In this document: in pieces, positions 37,990-42,692 of the stretch | Layout: each line of letters starts with the position of its first letter | Position numbering within the stretch: the first letter of the stretch is position 1 | From: an uncultured Pseudomonadota bacterium | Lineage (GTDB): Bacteria; Myxococcota_A; UBA9160; UBA4427 | Assembly (NCBI GenBank): GCA_913054385.1 | Contig: CAJXIC010000001.1 | Coordinates: 1-42,692, forward strand | Reading direction: 5' to 3' | Length of the DNA: 42,692 nucleotides | Notes under the pieces: generated by a model | Told to the model about the DNA's origin: nothing | The model's database searches: none | The model's input: only the letters and a program-made list of their open reading frames with translations | Translations under genes and position numbers: made by a program

Positions 37990-38071
37990 TCGGTCGAGTT
38001 CAAGTCGGGCTCGGTCGAGTTCAGTCGTGCTCGGTCGGGTTCAAGTCGTGCTCGGTCGAGTTCAGTCGGGT
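37990..38071 (+). repeat. 41-bp tandem repeat (two copies, each of two 20-21 bp half units)
   Basis: TCGGTCGAGTTCA-type units run four times: 37990-38010, 38011-38030, 38031-38051 and 38052-38071. Odd units are 21 bp and even ones 20 bp, giving two 41-bp copies. The array fills the 114-nt gap between the kinase stop and bioA start and ends just before the bioA ribosome site. Confidence 0.85.
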
Positions 38072-38087
38072 TCGGAAGGAGACAAGC

Positions 38088-39398
38088 ATGAGCGATTTAA
38101 GAGAACGCACCGTGGCAATGGACAAGGCGCGGGTCTGGCATCCGTACACAGAGATGAGCCGCTACCAGCGCGAGACCGAGCCGCTGGTCGTGGTGCGGGG
38201 GCGGGGCTCGAAGCTCGAGGACGCCGATGGTCGCGAGATCCTCGATGGCAACGCTTCGTGGTGGACCGCCACCCTCGGCCACAATCACCCGCGGCTTACC
38301 AAAGCGCTCGAAACGCAGATGCAAAAGATCTGCCACACGGCCCTGGCGGGGATCGCCCATCCCGGGGCTTCGGAACTCGCCGAGGAGATCTGCGCGGTGG
38401 CGCCCCCGGGTCTCGAACACGTCTTCTACAGCGACAACGGTTCAACTTCGGTCGAAGTCGCGATGAAGCTGGTGCTGCAGTACTGGGCACAGAACGGTCG
38501 CCCCCGGCGAGTGGCCTTCGTGGCCCTCGAGGAAGCCTTCCACGGTGAGACTCTCGGTGTCACCGCGCTGGGGGGCGTCGATGTTTTTCGCGACCCCTTC
38601 TCGAAGGTGCTGCTCGAGTGCCAGCACATCCCCTCGCCCGCGTCGGAGGGCGGGCACGAGGCGGCGCTTGCGCGTCTCGCTGAAATATTCGAAGCGGACT
38701 CCGACCGGATTGCCGCCCTGGTGGTCGAGCCCATGGTGCAGGGGGCCGCGGGCATGCGGATGTATTCCGCCGACTTCCTGCGCGGGGCGCGTCGCCTGTG
38801 TGATCAGTTCGACATCTTTCTCGTATGCGACGAAGTCTTCACCGGTTACGGCCGCACCGGCCGCATGTGGGCGAGCCAACACGCCGGGATTTCGCCGGAC
38901 ATTCTCTGCACGGCGAAGGGCTTTTCGGGTGGCATGTTTCCGATGGCCGCGACCCTGGCGACGCCGCGCATCTTCGAGGGTTTCCTGGGCGAGGCCTCGC
39001 GTGCCTTCTACTACGGCCACACCTTCTGCGGGAATCCCCTCGGCGCGGCGGTCGCTCGCGAAGTCCTCCGCGTCTTTAGGGACGAAGACATCATCGCTTC
39101 GGCGCAGGCGAAGGCTCAGAGGATCGAGCGCGCCTTCGCGGAAATGTCGGGGTGGAGTGGCGTCACCGCCACGCGATCGCTCGGCATGATCGGTGCCTGC
39201 GACCTCGAGGGCGACTCGGGCTACCTCTCGGAAGTGGGATGGCGAGTCTACGCCGAGGCCCTCGCAAGCGGCGCCTACCTGCGCCCGCTCGGCAACGTGG
39301 TCTACGTAACGCCCTCGATCAATATTCCCGACGAAGATCTCGATCGCCTTCTCGACATCCTCCAGACCAGCGTCGCGAAGGTGCTGGGTGATCGATAG
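38088..39398 (+). CDS. bioA: Adenosylmethionine-8-amino-7-oxononanoate aminotransferase (DAPA synthase)
   Basis: A 436-residue class III PLP enzyme of biotin synthesis, using S-adenosylmethionine as amino donor to make 7,8-diaminopelargonate. BioA-diagnostic WHPYTEM (Y20), the paired WW (58-59), FYSDNGSTSVEVAMK, CDEVFTGYGRTGRMW (D248) and the PLP lysine K277 in CTAKGFSGGMFPMAATL are present, with LRPLGNVVYVTP at the C-terminus. The ATG at 38088 follows AAGGAG by 7 nt. The frame is open through the repeat upstream to 37986, but the repeat is not family sequence. No bioB, bioD or bioF is adjacent, so the rest of the pathway lies elsewhere. Confidence 0.95.
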   Translation: MSDLRERTVAMDKARVWHPYTEMSRYQRETEPLVVVRGRGSKLEDADGREILDGNASWWTATLGHNHPRLTKALETQMQKICHTALAGIAHPGASELAEEICAVAPPGLEHVFYSDNGSTSVEVAMKLVLQYWAQNGRPRRVAFVALEEAFHGETLGVTALGGVDVFRDPFSKVLLECQHIPSPASEGGHEAALARLAEIFEADSDRIAALVVEPMVQGAAGMRMYSADFLRGARRLCDQFDIFLVCDEVFTGYGRTGRMWASQHAGISPDILCTAKGFSGGMFPMAATLATPRIFEGFLGEASRAFYYGHTFCGNPLGAAVAREVLRVFRDEDIIASAQAKAQRIERAFAEMSGWSGVTATRSLGMIGACDLEGDSGYLSEVGWRVYAEALASGAYLRPLGNVVYVTPSINIPDEDLDRLLDILQTSVAKVLGDR

Positions 39399-40365
39399 CC
39401 GCGGCATTCTCTCCTGGGCGTTCGCGCTCCTGCTGTCGTCTTTGCTCGTGACGTCACTCGCCGGAGCCGGGGATACGCCGTCACGGAACGGCTTCGATCT
39501 CAGCGATTCTCGGGTGCCCGTGGACCAGATCCTGCGCGGAACGGCGCGCGATGGAGCCCGTGCCGTCGATGCGCCGCGCTTTGTGGACCTCGAAGCGGCG
39601 GCGCGCTGGGTGGCTCCGGAGAACGCCGTTCTCGGCCTCGTGCTCGCGGGAGAGGCGCGCGCCTACCCCGAGCACCTGCTCGATTATCACCAGGTCGTCA
39701 ACGATCGCGTTGGGGAGCACGCGGTGGTGGTCATCTGGGACCCGATCGCCGGGATCCCCCTGGCCTTCGAGCGTGAAGTCGATGGACGAATGCTCGATTT
39801 TGGCGTGTCGGGCCTGGTCTACCGCGGGCATTGCCTGCTCTACGACCGACAGACCGAAAGTCTGTGGCTTCCGATCGAGGGGCGCGCCGTCGCGGGTCCG
39901 CTTGCCGGTGCTAAATGGCGTCGCGTTCGGATCGTGAAGCGTGCCCTGGCGAGTTGGGCCGAGACGCATCCCGAAACGAAGATTCTAGAACGACCGCTAC
40001 TCAAGCAGATCGACTACCGCTTCAGCCCGTTCTCGGCCTACTGGTCATCGCCCCGCATTCCCTTTCCGGTAGGCGACGTCGATCCGCGTTTCCACCCGAA
40101 GGAAATCGTGCTGGGGGTTAGCTGTGGTGGCGACGAGCGAGCGTTCCTGTCCTCGCTGGTCACCGCGGCGGGGGGCCGGGTGGTAGACGAGGTAGGCGGC
40201 GTTCGCTTGCGCGTGGCCTACGACCCCGCGTCGGCGACTTTCTTCCACGACGCCGGCGATCAGTGCACCGTGATCGAAGCCTACTGGTTTGCCTGGCAGG
40301 CCTTTCGTCCCGGGGTGCGCGTCTGGCAGCAGGCCGAGGTACTCGAGGGGCTGCCCCTTCGGTAA
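39388..40365 (+). CDS. Exported DUF3179 domain protein
   Basis: A 325-residue protein with a signal peptide (ILSWAFALLLSSLLVTSLAGAGD). The mature part matches the DUF3179 pattern in ARAYPEHLLDYHQVVND, HAVVVIWDPIAGIPLAFERE and LLYDRQTESLWLPIEGRAVAGPLAG. No catalytic role is established for this family. The GTG at 39388 lies inside the bioA 3' end (11-bp overlap), so it is likely co-transcribed with bioA. The two functions are not obviously related. Confidence 0.8.
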   Translation: MIDSRGILSWAFALLLSSLLVTSLAGAGDTPSRNGFDLSDSRVPVDQILRGTARDGARAVDAPRFVDLEAAARWVAPENAVLGLVLAGEARAYPEHLLDYHQVVNDRVGEHAVVVIWDPIAGIPLAFEREVDGRMLDFGVSGLVYRGHCLLYDRQTESLWLPIEGRAVAGPLAGAKWRRVRIVKRALASWAETHPETKILERPLLKQIDYRFSPFSAYWSSPRIPFPVGDVDPRFHPKEIVLGVSCGGDERAFLSSLVTAAGGRVVDEVGGVRLRVAYDPASATFFHDAGDQCTVIEAYWFAWQAFRPGVRVWQQAEVLEGLPLR

Positions 40366-40417
40366 TCGCCGCGGTGCCGATTCGCGAGAGCGCCCGATGC
40401 GCTGCGGCGGTGTCCCT

Positions 40418-41227
40418 CTAGACCAGGGGTTCGAGGAAGCGCTGCAATGCACCGAGGACGGCCGCGGGCTGCTCGAGTTGGACGTGATGCCCGGCCCCCG
40501 GGATCTCTGCGAATTCCGCGTTCGGCAGTTCGCCTAGCAGGGCGGTGGCGCCGTCGGGAGTCAGCAACTCGCTTGCCTGGCCGCGGATCAGCAGTGTCGG
40601 GCAGGTCACCCGGGAGAGATCGGGGCGTGGGCGCGACGGTATCCCGAACCAGCGGGGATCAAAGGCGAATCCATATCGACCGTCGTCGGTTTCGCAGACC
40701 GAAGCCCTGGCAATCGAGGCACGTAGCGCTTCGTCGGCCCCGCGCGCCCGGGGCAGGAAGTTGAAGCGGGCGACCGCTTCTTCGCGTGTGGCGTAGGTGC
40801 GGCGCAGCATGAGCGCGAGCCGTGCCACCCGCCGTGAGCGCCGGCTGGCTCCCGCGGAGACGTCGAGGAGTGCGAGCCCACGAATCTGCGGGTGACGGGC
40901 CGCGTGATCGAGGGCAATGGCACCCCCCATCGAATGGCCCACGAGAATGGCGTCTTCCCGACCGAGGTGGTCGAGGAGCCCTTCGAGATCGTTGTTGAAG
41001 GCACCCACTTCGAGTTCTTCGGGGTAACGGGAGGCGCCGTGCCCACGGAAGTCGAGGGCCACGACAGAGGTGTTTCGGGTGAGGTCGGGGGCCAGGTGGC
41101 ACCACCAGTGGGCGTTCGCACCGCCGCCGTGGAGGAGGACCAGGGGACGTTGGCCCCGCTCTCCCCAGTGGAGTGCATGCAGGCGGATACCCGGGATGCG
41201 TTCGGATTCGAAGTGTTCACTTTGCAC
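40418..41227 (-). CDS. Alpha/beta hydrolase
   Basis: A 269-residue cytosolic hydrolase. LVLLHGGGANAHWWCHLAPDL holds the oxyanion region, the nucleophile elbow is VGHSMGGAI (S99), and the catalytic histidine is in GAGHHVQLEQP (about 247-248). VALDFRGHGAS near 56-66 and the acid in LLIRGQASELLTPD are in the usual places. Esterase, thioesterase or C-C hydrolase activities are all possible. The GTG start at 41227 has only a weak ribosome site. It converges on the DUF3179 gene with 52 nt between. Confidence 0.85.
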   Translation of the reverse strand: MQSEHFESERIPGIRLHALHWGERGQRPLVLLHGGGANAHWWCHLAPDLTRNTSVVALDFRGHGASRYPEELEVGAFNNDLEGLLDHLGREDAILVGHSMGGAIALDHAARHPQIRGLALLDVSAGASRRSRRVARLALMLRRTYATREEAVARFNFLPRARGADEALRASIARASVCETDDGRYGFAFDPRWFGIPSRPRPDLSRVTCPTLLIRGQASELLTPDGATALLGELPNAEFAEIPGAGHHVQLEQPAAVLGALQRFLEPLV

Positions 41228-41566
41228 CGGGCCAAAGGCTATCGGTCCCGCGAACCCGGCTCAATCGCCTGATCGACCGGGTTGCGATCGAAGAAAAACC
41301 CCGAATTCGGCCTTTTCGGCGGCTCTCCGGGCATTTTGGGGTTTTATGCCCGGCTCCGAACGCTTATGCTCGGCGACCGATGCGGGGATGGGGTCGCGAT
41401 TGGGATCGCCGTCGTCGCGTCGATTGATCGGATTGAAACGGAGTCCGGCACGTCGCCCAACCTAGGGGGGAGGGATGGCAACCGGTACCCAACTTGGGGT
41501 GCGTCGTTTCGGTGGAAGCCTTTGGCTCCCGCGCCCGCGGACGACGAACCTTGGGGGAATACAAGA
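41228..41566 (+). other. Long spacer before the histone-like gene, with one hairpin
   Basis: 339 nt without a convincing gene. CCGGGCAT and ATGCCCGG pair perfectly (41327-41353) around an 11-nt T/G-rich loop. A plus-strand frame is open through the spacer but its translation has no family features. No -35/-10 pair is convincing. The GGGGGA at 41553 is the ribosome site for the next gene. Confidence 0.4.
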
Positions 41567-41794
41567 ATGGCAGCCAGGAAGAAGAAGAAGGCCGGTAAGA
41601 AGAAGGCAGCACGGCGCGGAAAGCCCGCCGAGTTGATCATCTCGAAGACGCGCACGAAGAAAGCGACCAAGAAGTGCAACGTCGGCGCTGAGTTCTACGG
41701 AGCTCTCGACGCCGTGGTTCGCGATCTGATCAAGGGCGCCGAAGCGCGTGCGATTGGCAACAAGCGCAAGACGCTGAAGGCGGTCGATCTCTAG
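41567..41794 (+). CDS. Small histone-fold-like DNA-binding protein with lysine-rich N-terminal tail
   Basis: A 75-residue protein. Residues 2-19 (ARKKKKAGKKKAARRGKP) are almost all basic. Residues ~22-75 look like a single histone fold: a short helix (AELIISKTRTKKATKK), a long central helix (GALDAVVRDLIKGAEARA), the loop NKRKTLK and a last short helix (AVDL). The RKT..D segment and the order of helices match the pattern of bacterial single-histone proteins (Bdellovibrio and Leptospira type, DUF1931-like). The family call is from pattern memory, not a search. The ATG follows GGGGGA by 8 nt. A strong terminator lies downstream, so it is a monocistronic, possibly highly expressed gene. Alternative: a histone H1-like or Alba-like basic protein. 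Confidence 0.65.
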   Translation: MAARKKKKAGKKKAARRGKPAELIISKTRTKKATKKCNVGAEFYGALDAVVRDLIKGAEARAIGNKRKTLKAVDL

Positions 41795-41840
41795 ATCGTC
41801 CGAATCCGTCTGGACCGGCGTCTGAGCTGGTTTGGGTGTT

Positions 41841-41856
41841 GACGCCTTCGGGCGTC
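41841..41856 (+). other. Short hairpin downstream of the histone-like gene
   Basis: GACGCC and GGCGTC pair around a TTCG tetraloop, a very stable RNA hairpin, before the main terminator at 41868. Confidence 0.5.
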
Positions 41857-41867
41857 TTCCAGGAAGG

Positions 41868-41900
41868 GCCCCGCTGGAGCGATCCGGCGGGGCTCTTCTC
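41868..41900 (+). terminator. Terminator of the histone-like gene
   Basis: GCCCCGCTGG and CCGGCGGGGC form a 10-bp stem (one G-U) around AGCGAT, followed by TCTTCTC. It lies 74 nt after the stop. Confidence 0.65.
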
Positions 41901-41910
41901 GTGCGGGGGA

Positions 41911-42692
41911 TCACTCCCGGAGCGCTCGCGGCTCCGGGGCGAGATTGGCGCCCACCCGGAAGAGTCGTTCGACTTCGACCCGGCGCAGCACCTCGACGGC
42001 GCTCAGACCGTTTTCACGGGCGAGGTACTCGAGGCCGCGACTCGTCTGGAGCGCCGCTTCGTCAAGGGCCCGGGGCAGGGTTTCGGGCTCGCCGAGAGGC
42101 AATTGATCGGCGATGGCGACCGCGTTGGCGATGGCGACGAAGGCGTAGAAGAAGGCTTGTCGTTCCTCGGGCTCGAGTTCGGCGAGTGCGCGGAAGACGA
42201 GGTGCGTTGAATCGAGGGCGGCGGGAAGCCCGGGCATCCAGACCGGAAGCGACCAGCTGCTCGCATCGAAGGGGCGGCTGCCGGTCGGGATTTCGGCGCG
42301 CTGTTCCGGGCGGAGGAAGCCGTAGATTCGCATGGCTTCGTCCCACGAGGGGAAGCCCATGTCCTGGAGTCGACCCGTCCGCCAGCGCCGCGCCCACTCT
42401 TCGAGGTCGCTGTCGAGTTCCCAAATCGCACCCTGCATCAACCGGTAGTAGAGCCAATAGTCCGAGCTGAAGAGAATGCGAAGCAATCGTGCCAACGAAT
42501 CGACGTCGTCATTCTCTCGCTTCGCGCCGAAGTAGAACTGGCCCTCGAGCGTCTGGAAGCCCGGGGGTGCCTGCCACTCTTCGTCGCGCGGGTCGAGGTA
42601 GACGTCGACGCGGTCACGCAGGTAGAGGACCAGGAGTTCGGGATCGAGTGCTCGGGTTCCGCGCAGCAAGGCCGCCTCGCTGGCGGTGGACA
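41911..42692 (-). CDS. DUF6178-like protein, N-terminus cut by window edge
   Basis: About 260 in-frame residues run on the minus strand from the window edge to a stop at 41911; the true start is outside. Segments such as LDPELLVLYLRDRVDV, YWLYYRLMQGAIWEL, RWRTGRLQDMGFPSWDEAMRIYGFL and EPEERQAFFYAFVAIAN recall the DUF6178 family found in deltaproteobacterial genomes; no function is known for it. No signal or membrane segment is seen. The recognition is by pattern only. Confidence 0.55.
   Translation of the reverse strand, partial: STASEAALLRGTRALDPELLVLYLRDRVDVYLDPRDEEWQAPPGFQTLEGQFYFGAKRENDDVDSLARLLRILFSSDYWLYYRLMQGAIWELDSDLEEWARRWRTGRLQDMGFPSWDEAMRIYGFLRPEQRAEIPTGSRPFDASSWSLPVWMPGLPAALDSTHLVFRALAELEPEERQAFFYAFVAIANAVAIADQLPLGEPETLPRALDEAALQTSRGLEYLARENGLSAVEVLRRVEVERLFRVGANLAPEPRALRE

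Noticed and set aside
34827-38003. 1058-codon minus-strand open frame antisense to the kinase
   Set aside because: It is a high-GC shadow. The plus strand encodes clear PDZ, GAF, HisKA and HATPase motifs, while the antisense translation is low-complexity and has no family features.
37986-38087. Upstream extension of bioA through the tandem repeat
   Set aside because: The good ribosome site and the BioA family N-terminus both point to 38088.
41282-41566. N-terminal extension of the histone-like protein
   Set aside because: The 95 extra residues have no family features, while the ATG at 41567 has GGGGGA at proper distance.

Overview
The window is GC-rich bacterial chromosome, densely packed with genes and with many GTG/TTG starts and 1-11 bp gene overlaps. 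The gene content suggests a deltaproteobacterial-type lineage (Myxococcota, Desulfobacterota or Binatota-like). Indicators are a SUF operon led by an Rrf2 regulator, a DUF6178-like protein, a LuxC/LuxE pair without luciferase, a small histone-fold-like protein and abundant acyl-CoA/SDR/sulfotransferase metabolism. This placement is inference. I see no phage, transposon, CRISPR array, tRNA or rRNA.

Left third (1-16,300). A partial sfsA diverges from a sulfotransferase and an SDR dehydrogenase. A minus-strand set follows: lipoprotein, pepP and acs. Then come RNase D (minus) and a plus-strand chain of IclR regulator, ilvE, proS, acyl-CoA dehydrogenase and a PolI-type 5'-3' exonuclease, most joined by stop/start overlaps. 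The chain is followed by a membrane protein of the PuuD (urate hydroxylase) N-terminal family and, convergent to it, a c-type cytochrome lipoprotein.

Middle (16,700-28,400). A CDP-alcohol phosphatidyltransferase faces a two-gene minus unit (NDUFA9-like dehydrogenase plus polytopic membrane protein). A membrane-anchored alpha/beta hydrolase with a long C-terminal membrane region follows. The minus-strand SUF iron-sulfur operon comes next: Rrf2 regulator, sufB, sufC, sufD, sufS, sufU, then sufT and an MFS transporter. From the regulator to sufU each gene overlaps the next by 1 or 4 bp. Its promoter contains a site close to the E. coli IscR type-1 pattern, lying between the -35 and -10 elements.

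Right third (28,400-42,692). A tightly overlapping trio encodes a class III aminotransferase, a LuxE-like acyl-protein synthetase and a LuxC-like acyl reductase. No luxAB is present, so I infer a carboxylate-to-aldehyde-to-amine route. Divergent folK, cysH (APS-reductase type), a Tat-exported small protein, an isochorismatase-family hydrolase and a small secreted protein follow. After these comes an 842-residue sensor kinase whose N-terminus (TM, PDZ, many TMs) recalls the Bacillus ComP receptor. bioA, preceded by a 41-bp tandem repeat, a DUF3179 protein, an alpha/beta hydrolase, a 75-residue histone-fold-like protein with a lysine-rich tail and a truncated DUF6178-like gene complete the window.

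The points most worth follow-up are the LuxC/LuxE/aminotransferase operon, the tailed histone-like protein, the split PuuD-like pair, the ComP-like kinase and a candidate plus-strand small RNA at about 8044-8275.
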